Both the position numbers and the translations under genes were made by a program. The notes beneath the pieces were generated by a model. It searched no databases. It was not told the DNA's origin and saw nothing but the letters and a program-made list of their open reading frames with translations. A stretch of DNA of 64,000 nucleotides from Diplocarpon mali (Eukaryota > Ascomycota > Leotiomycetes > Helotiales > Drepanopezizaceae): NCBI GenBank assembly GCA_024741835.1, contig JAENRP010000016.1:226568-290567 (forward strand). The letters are read 5' to 3'. Below, piece after piece: positions 31,583 to 42,877 of this stretch (within the stretch, counting starts at the first letter, position 1; each line of letters opens with the position of its first letter).

Positions 31583-33859
31583 TCAGAGAAAGCCATCGAT
31601 AGAGCGCGTGATGGGGGCTTCTCCTTTCGTAGGTGGGCTTCGAGGGTCGTCGTCTACGGCCAAGGAGACCCGCACGGATGGGAAGAACGCTGAGCGGGGG
31701 AAATCCATGGGCCGGGGAGAGAAGAGACTGGGTGTAGGAGGGGCCTGCGTTTCAGGTACTAGGCTCCGCGTGAAGCCTTGGATGGGATTATCGGTCATTG
31801 CTTCTAACCGTGGAGACAACAGGTCCTCCCAAGTGTCGGTCTTGCGCGGGAGCTCGTTCTCAATGGACATATTGCCGAATCCAAGATCGAATCCACCGAA
31901 TCTCGTATTCGGCGAATAGGTCGCAACAGGTGGGTCTATGGTTTCCTGAGGCCTGGATAAATCAGTGTCCCGTACAGAAACACTCGGTGTAGAGTTCCCG
32001 CGAGCCCGTGGCGGTGTTGCTGGCACTTCAAGCCCATCAGCGGATAAGGTCGGGCGGTGTTTAATTAGCGGTTTCCGGACCGAGTTGTTACTTTCAGCCT
32101 TCTTATTCTCAATAACCTTCTTGAAGTCGTTCAGAGAAAACAGCAGCGACATGTTGGGATTCACCCATGGTGACTTCGACTGTGCCTGAGAGTACGCCTC
32201 GTTTGGCCCCAGCTCCTGATTCTTGAACATGTGGTACGCGATTATCAACGTCGCGGATCGGCTGGCGCCTTGTTGACAGTGTACGAGGACCTTCTTTCCA
32301 TCCTTGGTTCGCATATCGATAAGTTCACACAAGTTCCAGAGCTCATCTTTCACGTCTGTATTGTGGTCCCATGGAACATGAAAATACTCGGGCAGCTTGT
32401 TGTTTACGCTGGCCTTTGGTGTCGTTGGTGATGAATCTATAGATCGAGATGGTTGAACTTCAAAAGCTGTTTGAAAGGATGACACTGAAACCGCTGTAAC
32501 TGGTGGGGATTCGACCGAGCTTGGTCTGGAGCTGTCTACGACCATGGCGTTTGGCGTTTGATTCTGTTCGGCAGCTTCCGCCTCGGCAGCCTTGAATGGG
32601 TTCTTGACCTCCCTCGCGACGTTGATGACCACATCAAATTTCATGGCCTCCTCGGCCTTCGGCTCTAGGTAGAGATAGACGCTTGGCTCATGCATCAGAA
32701 TAGGACCATCGGGATAGGAAGGCGTCCTTGCGTCTTCACCCGAGTGAGGTCGATCGAATGAATCACCGCCCACGGCCACTCCAGGGACTCTGGTAGCCAT
32801 CTGAACTCCGGTTGGCGGTTCGTGGATGTCCTCGTCGATAGTGAATGTTTTCATTGCTAGGCTGGATTCTTTGAATCTCGAAGGTCCAAAAAGAGGTTTT
32901 CTTTCCCCTAGCGTCATCCCACCGCTGGGTCCAAAAGAAGGGGTTGAGAGTATATGGGGCGACGATATCGAATGCTTCAATCCCCTCCGTTGCATCACAG
33001 TTGACACCCCAGGTGACCTAGGAATCTCCACTGGCAAGGAGCTTCCATTCGCCGCCCCTGTATTTAGACTCAGTAGACTCGGCTTCCGTCGGCCAGTCAA
33101 TGCTGGAGGTTTTATGAATGAAGGCGACGGGGGCTCTAAGGTTTGAAAAGTCTCTATACTGGGAGAGAGGTTGAGAGCAAGGCTTTTCAGATTCCTCCCT
33201 TTCCTAGGTGACGGGGAAGTCACAGGTCGCTTATGATGCATTGGCATTCTAGGCGGGTTGGCATCGTCCATTTTCAGACCCTGGAAAGAGTCCAGACCAA
33301 AACTTGACCCAGGGAATGAACAAAGCGGTACCAAGGTGACGGGAGATTCTGGCGAGGAGCTTGGGGATGGGTCGGATAACGATGATGAGTCAACAGTTGA
33401 TATTGTAGTCGTAGGGGACGAGTCCGTTGAATCTGATGCTTGAGTGGATGTGCTTTTGCTATGTTGGTGAGTGTGTATTGCGCCTGCTTGTGTTTGTGGC
33501 CGCGATAAAGACGGCGCTGTGGAATGCGTACTGCTAGATAATTTCGGCGTAGGTCCCAGACCTGAACTATCTAGGACAGTCGCATCCATGTCGTAAACAG
33601 ACATAAACGGGGCTATTTGGTTGTCGTACATCCTTGGGCCAGCTGCTGACGGCATCATTGAGAGATGACAGTGTCCTCGCCCTCTTGAATCTGCTGCGTT
33701 CCCCGAAATGCCTTCTAAACGTTGTCGCGAGGATCTTGTCTGATTTCCAACCGCGCTCAATACTGTGGCTCGTTTCGGCAATGGCGGGCCAGTTACAGTG
33801 GTAAAAGGTCTCTTTAACGATCGGCCGTTAGCATCTGGCAAATTTGACAGCGGGGTCAT
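31583..33859 (-). CDS. Dual-specificity MAP-kinase phosphatase (Msg5/Pmp1-like)
   Basis: A 758-residue, single-exon protein with one dual-specificity phosphatase domain at about 485-590. The signature is HCQQGASRS with nucleophile Cys528 and Arg534, so it should be catalytically competent. The general-acid segment lies upstream (YFHVPWDHNTDVKDEL), and the family's conserved NPN motif is seen as WVNPNMSLLFSLNDFKKVI. A partial phosphatase N-terminal subdomain (VYLYLEPKAEEAMKFDVVIN) is separated from the catalytic part by a Ser/Pro-rich insertion. The first ~380 residues are disordered with many SP/TP sites, as expected for MAP-kinase-regulated proteins. By analogy with yeast Msg5 it would dephosphorylate cell-wall or pheromone MAP kinases; the specific substrate is inference. 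Start at the ATG at 33859 (MTPLSNLPDANG). Confidence 0.9.
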   Translation of the reverse strand: MTPLSNLPDANGRSLKRPFTTVTGPPLPKRATVLSAVGNQTRSSRQRLEGISGNAADSRGRGHCHLSMMPSAAGPRMYDNQIAPFMSVYDMDATVLDSSGLGPTPKLSSSTHSTAPSLSRPQTQAGAIHTHQHSKSTSTQASDSTDSSPTTTISTVDSSSLSDPSPSSSPESPVTLVPLCSFPGSSFGLDSFQGLKMDDANPPRMPMHHKRPVTSPSPRKGRNLKSLALNLSPSIETFQTLEPPSPSFIKPPALTGRRKPSLLSLNTGAANGSSLPVEIPRSPGVSTVMQRRGLKHSISSPHILSTPSFGPSGGMTLGERKPLFGPSRFKESSLAMKTFTIDEDIHEPPTGVQMATRVPGVAVGGDSFDRPHSGEDARTPSYPDGPILMHEPSVYLYLEPKAEEAMKFDVVINVAREVKNPFKAAEAEAAEQNQTPNAMVVDSSRPSSVESPPVTAVSVSSFQTAFEVQPSRSIDSSPTTPKASVNNKLPEYFHVPWDHNTDVKDELWNLCELIDMRTKDGKKVLVHCQQGASRSATLIIAYHMFKNQELGPNEAYSQAQSKSPWVNPNMSLLFSLNDFKKVIENKKAESNNSVRKPLIKHRPTLSADGLEVPATPPRARGNSTPSVSVRDTDLSRPQETIDPPVATYSPNTRFGGFDLGFGNMSIENELPRKTDTWEDLLSPRLEAMTDNPIQGFTRSLVPETQAPPTPSLFSPRPMDFPRSAFFPSVRVSLAVDDDPRSPPTKGEAPITRSIDGFL

Positions 33860-34972
33860 GACTAGAGTACTTGGACTTCAAGATCGATCTAGGGAGTCGC
33901 GATCTCAAGAGTCGTAGTCTCCGTTCAGCCCCTGAACAAGCACGACTACAGCTCTAGTGTCCCAGACAAGAGATGTGCGCGGGAACTTCTCCAGCTATCT
34001 TAGATGTAAAATCTCCCCACGTAGCAGAACAAAGGAAGGGCAAAGAGAATTAAAAAGTAGTGTAATTACCAGGCGCAATGCAGCACTGACGCCCTGGCAA
34101 TCTGCGTAGCAGACAATGGGATTCACGCCGCGAGATTTCCAACGAACGCACCTCAATATGGAGAGCCTGAGATTGGGGTTGGTCGCAGATCAACCTTGAT
34201 GGAGGCCGCCGCTCGAGTTGCTTAGGGTTGGGAAGACAACGACTGCCACGAAGGAAGCTCAAATGTGGTAGGAGCGGCCCAACAATAAACCTAGGCCCGT
34301 GTCATATACAGGGAGTGAGCGCCTGTGGTCGCTTCGCGGTTCGCCTGTATTCCTTGTTCTTGTGCCTCGCTGGGTGTGTGCTTCGCAAAGCTCGGCAGCC
34401 GATGACCGCGGGCTGGAGGTTATTGTGACTGTTGAAGGCGAAAAGACCGAAGAGACGGAGGGGGTCCCAAGGGTGTGATGATGGCACTCGTTTCCAGGGT
34501 GCGGTATTGTTGGCTCGAGCTAAAAGATTGTCAGATCGCCTGCACCAGTAATAAACAAGGCCCGGCCAGACACGCATCCAAAAATAGCCGGGCGCCAAAC
34601 CATCAGCGAATCGGCGGCGAGGAATAAGATGGCTGCTTACAAAAAGTGTAGTTCCAAAACAGGATGTTGAGAGCGAATCCGAAAATTGCCAGAATCGAGA
34701 AATTGTCTGGGAACCGCACACGAAAAGTTGCCACTCGCCTACGACAAAGCCGCCGATAGAAGCGTGGTGCGGATGGTGGTGTGCAAGAAAAAAGTCGATC
34801 GATTCTCCACCAGGGACAAAGGATGATACGGAACGAAAATATGCAGGTGAAGTCTCGAGGAATTATTCGGTTATTAAAGTCGGAATACGACGCGGTTTCG
34901 TAGGCTTGGAGTGACGCGGATGTTTGAAAGCGTCTCTCGGCCCGGTCGAGGCAAGGTCGCGCGGTGTTTGAC

Positions 34973-34993
34973 CGCTGCTGCTGCTGCTGCTGG
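34973..34993. repeat. (CTG)n triplet repeat
   Basis: About six CTG/GCT units in a gene-poor region. Confidence 0.85.
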
Positions 34994-35240
34994 ATGCGAC
35001 GAGCAGAATAGATGCCAGGAGAGGTTTGGCAGAGAGACTTTATTTCCGTATCCCACTTCTGCGCAAGATCGTCCTGGTCAAGTCGCCCTTCTCGAAGAAT
35101 CCTGATCAAGGAGCTGGTGAATTTGCTTGCGGGCCGTCGCCGGAGAACAAAGCGAAAGGGCTGGGTGCCAGGGGATCAGTGTCCGACAATCATCGCCACG
35201 CGCGGGTGGTATTAGGAGTATATAGAGACGACAAGAGGAT

Positions 35241-35316
35241 GGGAGGTGGAGTTGGAGTTGGGGTTGGAGACGGAGACGGAGTCGGAGACGGAAACGCAGA
35301 CGAAAGCGGAGATGGG
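35241..35316. repeat. Degenerate GGAGAC/GGAGTT hexamer repeat
   Basis: A purine-rich run of about twelve diverged hexamers (ggagtt, ggagac, ggaaac, gaaagc). It would encode Gly-Val/Gly-Asp repeats on the plus strand, but no surrounding gene is evident. Confidence 0.8.
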
Positions 35317-38300
35317 TCTGGGAAGAGTTGATTGAAATCTGCTGTGGGTGTCCTGGCGCTGCGAGTCCGATGCGCTAGAACGCCCCTGAATCCATGATGA
35401 AACACTGCAACGCTAGAGCGTATCGGGCCTACCTTTCTCCGCCCTGCCGCAGAAATTATAAATAGAAGCAGCTGGGTTCTGTGTATAAACGAGGATATAC
35501 ATATACTCAATTGCCTGCCGAGGCCATATACGACCGGCCCTGCACCGTACTCTCCAGCGTAGGTGCAGCAGGCCACTACCGGCTGGCAGGAAAACATGGC
35601 CTTGTTGTTCTCGACGGCGCTCTCGCGAGCGTCCTCGCACCTGTCCCTGGGTAGGCATTCATCTGCCTTGTGCTGCGCCATGTTCATCTCAAGATGCCGC
35701 GACCATTGATCTGGCTGCGCTTCGTGACGCTCTGGCCAGTGGCAGAGCCGACAACCAAGCGTCGGTGAGGCTGAGACCGAGGACGACTATGGGCCCCCGC
35801 GAGGAATTGCATACCTGGAGGCTCACAGATCTTTATGCCTCGCACCTGGACAGATGATGCGTTGCTTCATTCACTTCACCCGCCGCAGTGTTCACTTCTG
35901 TTCTCACCTGGGGCGCCTCCAGTTCCGCAGGCTCGTCATGCCGACGAGCGGCTCTGTATGAGTTGCTGAAGCTGTGAGGTCAACCAACATACGGGGCAAC
36001 GATCTTTCTTCATCCTCACAGCCGAACACACGGCCCAGTCGCGACCATACCGTACCGGACCGTGGCTCTCTCCATCGACTTCTCCCCTTGTCTGCGGGCG
36101 GGCGATGGCTCACGAGCGGCGCAAGATTTCCGGGGAAACTGCCTCGTATAGCGCAGCAGAGGACAACCAAACCCAAGCATTGGCGAGCTTTGACGTCTCA
36201 ACTATTTTGGGACACTACTCGAATTATTGAGAGGACCCAGAATCGAGCAAACTGGCGCGAGGCCGCCAGGCACACACACATGCTGTATACTGATTAACTC
36301 ACGCCGCTTTGGACGTGTTGGCGAACCACCTCACCACTGGAACAAGATCAAATCGTCTAAGTCTTGTCCACAGGACGATGAAAAAGCCTGCCACAAACAA
36401 CTCTACTCGGCATCCGTACCCTCCGAACACGCATTGTTCATCGCTGTACCTAGTGATCAATCCAATGACGTTATATAATATCGTTCGAAATAGTACCTGG
36501 GTTGGGACTTGGAAAGGGGGTGTTTCGCTAATTAAAGTGGCCGATATGCCTGAAGCTGGGGGAAGTTCCGCCAGGTGTGTTGGCGTGCCTTGTGCCAGTT
36601 TGATCGACTCCGAGGATTGTAGCAGGCTAGCCCCATTGCAACAGGCTTCCCCCTTTCGGCGCAGCTGTCGATATCGGGACTATGTCGGATACGAGCCGGC
36701 TGGACGACGTTACTACGAAGCATTATGGACGGAGAGAGGAGAGCCCCTTCGTTCTTCTGCAAGGTCTCTGCCTCTGCAGCAGCCGTGCTAACGGCGCGTC
36801 TGAAACCTTCTCAACTCTGTACGGAACGGGTGTGAGGCGTCGGGCGAACAGAGATCTTGCCTGCGGTCTGCTCCGTGGCTTGGAATTTTCCAAACTGTAA
36901 ATTGTGGATAGTTCAACGCCGGGCTATACAATACTATACACGGGACACGGGACGCGGCCATTTGAGTTGAACGTCCTCAGTGCACTCGCGTGCTCCCCTC
37001 TTCTTCTTTTTTCTTTCTTCTTTTGCTCGAGACACACAGGATTAGGACCTACTCGTCAATCTCTACTATCAAGAGCAACAACTACTCCGAGCATGAAGCC
37101 GTGTTCTAGGCTCTGGAATGTTATTTTTAAAGCTCGAAGCCAACACATAGACTAAACCGTTATGGAAGCGATCTTAGCTCTAAATTTAGCCTCAAAGTTC
37201 TTGGATGGTTTACTGAAATATGCTTCAAGACGCGAGACTTCAATTTGGAATACTAATCTTTCTCTTCCGAGAGGTTGATTCCCCTATGTAGCGGGGTGTA
37301 GATCAGTGGGTTGTCCACCCATGTTGTCTTCGAGGAGGAAAAAAAGGGTACAGTAATTTTGCTCCTGGAACTCCACTATTTCTCGGATTGTCCGATGATT
37401 TGTAGATTTTTAACCTGCCAAGCGCTGTAACTATCGAGAGCTGATTATTAGCAGCCTTGGATAGTAGTCGGAAATAGCAGTCGCAGCATCCGTTTCTCAG
37501 CAGAAGCGAAGCACGGTAGCATCAAAACAACTAGCCCGTTCGAGCAGCACTTCCCGGGTTGCCTCCCAGCTTAGCTATCTCCTCGCGTTCTCCGTTCGCA
37601 ATGTATTGTGTGGTTCATCAGGACACAGCTATGACTACTCGAGAATCAAAGAGCAAAGGCAAGATCATCGAGATGTACGTGTCCCCTACAGCAGAGATTT
37701 CGTTTCGCGGGCCCCACTTTTTCTTTCGAATAAGGTGGATCTTAAAAACCACTATGAACATCTCACTACCGGGGAAACAGTACAGTTCACTTCGCAATAC
37801 TCCAATATCAAAGACTACTCGCTTTGTCCAACAGGGCTGCAGATGAGGATCTCTGATTCCTAGGGATAGGCGAGTTTCTGGTTGGTCGAAATCCAGATGA
37901 TGGATACGCCCACATTTGCAGCCCACTGAAAAAAGGGAGTCACTGGCTAGGAAACCGATCCACCGTTCTCGAGATAACAAAAAATCTTAAATACTAACTC
38001 TAAGCTTCTAGATATTTCAAGCATTGACGATCATAATTTTTAGAGAGTTCGGCTTGTCTCGCTTGCTTTGCTTTGCTGAATGGTCCGAATCCTTACACTT
38101 TTCAGCGGATTACGACCATGGTTCTGATCCATCCATCTTACTTCCAAAGAGGAAAGAAGAAAAAGTCTAAACAGTATCTTATAATAGCATACGGGGCATA
38201 TAGCACCAGGTACCACTGCGTACGAGTAAAGGACTGGTGTCTATGTTTTCCTCTCTCTTTTTCTCTTTCCACATGCTACATTGGTTATTAGCTATTGGGC

Positions 38301-39179
38301 ACTATATCAGCTCCGATCCTCTTCGAGCAAAGAAAGCTCAGGGGACCTATCCCTTGCATTGTACATCCTCTCTCCGATTGTACCTAATCATGTGAAGCTC
38401 TTTATTAATAGTGTAGAGCCAAGTGGACCTATCCGGCACAGTGTTAAAGGGGTGTCTAATGCCTTCCTCTTGTAATCCTCCACGAACTAGACAAAGTCTC
38501 GATATCTGCGTGCTTACACAACCGGGGAGAATTTATGCAAATCCCTGGGTATAGCCGCTCTAGCGCCAATCCTGCTTTGTGCCTCTAAGCTCTCTTCCAA
38601 GTATCCTCCGTGTACTTGGTACATGCCCGAAATAATGTACAAGTGCTGTCTGTGCGTAATTCTACCGGTTTCTATTAACAGGGCTCATATACAGGGGGTA
38701 CAGCCAATGATTTATCTATGACGATTCGCCGCTTTTTGCACTGAAAATCAACGCTTTCAATATGGATTCAGCAGGAGGAGGCTATACAAAATATTAAGGA
38801 AATTGTAAAAGCAGCATTGCCAAGTATCTAGTGTGCACGGCCTAGAATTGTACATTATTTACCCATAGTACGAAGTATTTCCAGGTATTCAAGACTAACC
38901 CCAAACACTGATGTTGAGCCAGCCACTCCTTTTTCTGCAGAAACTCTAAACAGAACCGCCTCCGTCCCTGCTTGGATTCTCCACAAGGGACGTCTGTAGT
39001 TACGATGTTTAGTCCCTGATATAAGCTGCATCTCATCTAGTTGCTTTCTAAGATAATGAGAGGCAATAAATTCACCTCTATTCCATTTAATATGATCTGT
39101 TGATTCTAAATTGTAAAATTTAAGCAGAAGACGTTATACTAAATCGTGATATATGAAGAACTTGTGTAATAACTCTATA

Positions 39180-39580
39180 TATCTTTATTAATTGGCGCAG
39201 TATACCTACGATTCCCTATTCCATAACTAGGCGTCTAACCTATACCTTGGGTACTAGTTATTACCTCTAGGTCCTAGGCAAGTATGTTTTTGGAAGGTGC
39301 CTCGATCATTTAAGTCGCCTCAGGTCCTCTGTTTTAAGATGAGCCCTTTTCGCTAATAGCGACTATTTACTTGATTATATTAAGCGTCTTATTGGTAGGC
39401 GGCAGCTCTTGGTTATGACCCTTCTTGTCGACTGTATAAACTTTCGAAAGATCTTTTTCTTTCCTCCTCTTCCGTGTATACTTTAAACTCGTCCTCTCCC
39501 CCTCAGTATCCTTCGTTAAGCCTTTCCTCCAGTCGCAGGTATATATTCCAAAGATCCCCAGGCACGCAAGTAGAGGTCGA
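39180..39580 (-). pseudogene. Decayed coding stretch of unknown origin
   Basis: Reading leftwards on the minus strand, one frame keeps a protein-like composition for about 130 codons while being broken by scattered TAA/TAG/TGA codons. Clean parts include GIFGIYTCDWRKGLTKDTEG, then KDLSKVYTVDKKGHNQELPP and TNKTLNIIK; later parts contain GNRRYTAPINKDI. Several stops could come from CAA/CAG/CGA by C-to-T change, as in RIP or general decay. I do not recognise the family. It could be a transposon polyprotein remnant or a dead host gene. Boundaries are approximate. Confidence 0.35.
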
Positions 39581-42500
39581 AAGTCAGGGGTATTCAGAAA
39601 AGAGGTAGTATAAATAATCTTATTCTAAAGCTCTGCAAGGTGCTAGCTCTATTCGACTTGGAGTGTGATTGTGTCAGAGTCTCAAGGGCTCAATCTCGGT
39701 TCTGCTTAGAAGGATGCGCAGGTTCGTAGGAGACACCGCGCACAGGTGTTGGGCTTCCAGGTGTTGATTGCGCTTGCGACAGAGTACCCTCTACCAAGTA
39801 ATTCTACGGACCCTTGGAAATCAGGGGTGGGTCTTGCAGAAGCTGAAACAAATACACACAGCGACGCATGACCTTACAATTATGTTTGAGGTTTTCCAAG
39901 TCGGCTTTGCCTTAGGCCTAAATAAATCTCTATATCCAATACACAGTAATCTTATTGATTCCCGGCCCTTCATGGTAGTCCTAATCTCAACCCTTTCACC
40001 TGAAATACCACCCAATCGCTCTAACCTGCCAACTCGAGGTAGAATTTTCCCCAAGACACGTCGCTCCGTGACACGGAAGCTGGGGTCGAAACAGATGCAA
40101 ATGAGATGTTGGGACGTGAGGAGTTACTCTGCTCGTTGACCGTGTTGGACTGCTCCATGTAAGACCCACCCCCGAGTCGAATGCCTCCCCTCTTATTGTC
40201 AGTCAGGCTTCCCCTCACAGCTGGCCCCTCACAGCCCTCCCTGCCCCCCGCACCACCACAGACTCACTACTTAGTATATGAGGAGGCTGGAGGTGGTGTG
40301 GGACTGCAGGGGGAAGCGTGGCACAGTACAGTAGCATACTATCAAGGGAGGATTAAAGTGCGTTCGTAAGGTTCAACATACACTTATGTAGTGTTTGTAC
40401 CTTGCAAACCTGCTGAAAATGCACGCTAATGTGGTGTCTGTTTGGCCTGCGACGAAGCAAACCGACTGGACTATACAGTATGTGCTCTGTACAGAGCTGC
40501 TTCGCAATTCGCAGACTCCTTATCTACTCCCTAGCAGGGTACGTACTCCTCGAACTTTTTTCTTCTTCAACTTTGCATAGGAGAGTTCTCCATACCAAGT
40601 ATAAGGAGAGATCGGAACTGATTGAAATGGGCTTTTCCCCTGACTTCGCGCATGCTGCCACTCTGATAGGCGAAACTCCCCCTTGGAAGCTACTTCGTGG
40701 GGAAATACTAATAGTGATTGTAATACTTATCACTTCCGAACTAATTAATCTATCTGGTGATATTATATAGAGAGTTGGTAGCACCATACTGCTATTTTTA
40801 ATGTTGTGATCAACTACATTTTTACTGTATGGAAGATAACATATGATACTTGCTTTTCCTTCAAGCCCTTGATTTCGCTACCGCAGAAGTCATCTTGCAA
40901 AATGCGCCAAAGCGGCGTGGGTGAGTGTATATCCGATACGCGTCTGTGCCTTGCAGTCTGATGACATCTTCATCAATTCCGACAACCGAACCAGTCAGTG
41001 AGCAACGATTTCAATTAGAGCCGGAAGCTCCACTCTGTATGTTGGGGCCGGAGCGTATTTTTCATTCGGTAATTAATTCATTAATGCTCTTCAAACCCAC
41101 GGACAAAGTTGGATGCACGGCTAAGATAGCTAAGATAACTCAATTGCCCATGAGACGTTGGGCTTCTTGCCAAATCTACGCGTCGGAGGGACAATTTGCT
41201 CCTACACCCAATCCTTAGGCTTTCGCAGATACCACCCAAACGAAAAGAAAACCGTCTCCGCTGTAGTGAGCAATCGTTTCCTGCGGGGAAGGGGGGTTGG
41301 CTGTATGGGGCTCGCAAGGGGAGGTATATCTCACGATTAGCTCCGTACAGAGTGCACGGGACAGAATAGACAAGACTACACACGACGTCACACGTCCACG
41401 GTAGAATCAGACCAGGCACCTCGTCGCATGTGTATTAAACATCACAACAGCCTTAGCTCCAGGAGGGGTGTACAGTGGTTTTCCAAGGTTCAAGCATATG
41501 TGTGTTGCGCGTGCGACGAAGGATATGCCACTATCCTTCCCGAATTCCGAAAGCCATTCCCCTGGTATATACTGCTCTCTATATGGACAGCATCACAGAA
41601 TTCCACGTCGCTAGCTGCGCTTAGTATACTTAATCCCTTATCAAGGTCTATAATTTCCGAGGGCCGGTGGCTAGGCGCATGCGGGAATATCGCGCAGGAC
41701 ATGCCAGGTAAGAAGCATTTTCAATACTAGATATAAACACCGAATAGCAGAATAAGCGACAAATCAGGGGTTTTTTGAGGCAATTCTCTACCACCACCAC
41801 TGTCTCGTTCCGAATATTCCCATTATCCTACCAGTTTCCCACCGATGTTCACATACAGCCCAGCATATGCCTCGTATAGCAAGCTGTCGAAGGCGGTACA
41901 GTACGAAGTAGAACAACTCATGCTGGGGATGTGTCTCTTCAGGACCTGCAAATTATATTTGCGCAAATCGGCATTTTGCAGCCTCGTACTTCGCACCAAG
42001 AACACTGTAGAGCCAGCGTTACTCCCGCTCGACGAAGCTGACCTCCAGATAGCGAAAAGCTGCTCCGAGTCCTGATTTGACTTTGCTCAAGCTCTCTCGT
42101 TCCTTCAAGCAAGGCTTGCTTACTCGGTAGGCCGCTAACCACCAAAGACGCATCCGCCTCGAACCCAAGAGAAGGGGGCCGCCTGTTATCTACGATGCTA
42201 CAAAGTCAAGGACGGACAAGACACACTGTTGCTTCAACCCCGCCATCGCGAGAGGATTCACACCAAATCTTTCTTTTGCTTCGGTAGGGACAGGGGCGCG
42301 GTTCCGAGGTGGCTGGGCGGCTGGTCTTCTCGCACTGACTCGGCAGGTTGAGCCGTCCGCCGTGAGAGGCATCAAGCAATTTATTTCTCCGCAGAGTAGC
42401 TCTCCAGGTACGAGTCTGATACAAGAGGAATGGCATACAGCTCGGAGTCCCAGATCTGGGTCGCTCGAGCCAGAGGAAGCGTGACGAGACCACGAAGCTG

Positions 42501-42657
42501 GACACTGAAATCGAGCGACTGTCCTGCAATCATTCTCCTGCGTTGCACCCGACGGTGCTCTCTCGGGTCGGTGGAAAGGATAAGTCCAGAGTACTGCACA
42601 TCGAATCATGAACCAGCCTCCTCCCTGCCAGCGAAGACATGCCAACGTGATATAGCC

Positions 42658-42700
42658 TGCAGACGCAGACGCAGATGCAGATGCAGATGCAGGAGCAGAA
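42658..42700. repeat. GCAGAC/GCAGAT hexamer repeat
   Basis: Six to seven hexamer units, about 180 bp upstream of the start of the next gene. Confidence 0.85.
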
Positions 42701-42877
42701 TAGGTGCCCGGTCCTCCAAGATGGCGGGCAATCAGTAGTGAACACAAATCCTTGATTGCAGAGCTCCCCTCCTCCTCCCCAGAACCATGACCGACCGTCT
42801 GCTGTCGGAGAGGTTGTCTTCTATTTCTGTCTTCCACCCCTTTGTCTCTCTCCCGCATCGGCGTCGTGTTTGGCAGC

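Larger units (their letters stand above)
33860..42877. other. 9-kb gene-poor region
   Basis: The longest stretch without a recognisable gene outside the retroelement block. It contains a CTG triplet run (34973-34993), a GGAGAC/GGAGTT-type repeat (35241-35316), a decayed coding-like stretch on the minus strand (39180-39580) and a GCAGAT/GCAGAC repeat (42658-42700). From about 37.1 to 41.8 kb it is AT-richer than the neighbouring gene regions. Frames up to about 160 codons (such as 36309-36791) resemble no family I know. It may hold fast-evolving or decayed genes. Confidence 0.4.

Noticed and set aside
34603..35109. 168-codon minus-strand frame with a glutamine run
   Set aside because: The run comes from a CTG triplet repeat, and the rest has no domain or codon bias.
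37619..37635. Near match (one mismatch) to a common M13 reverse sequencing-primer site
   Set aside because: Flanks are not vector-like, so it is most likely chance.
40235..40315. Imperfect inverted repeat that could be a MITE-like hairpin
   Set aside because: Arms match poorly, there is no target duplication and no second copy in the window.
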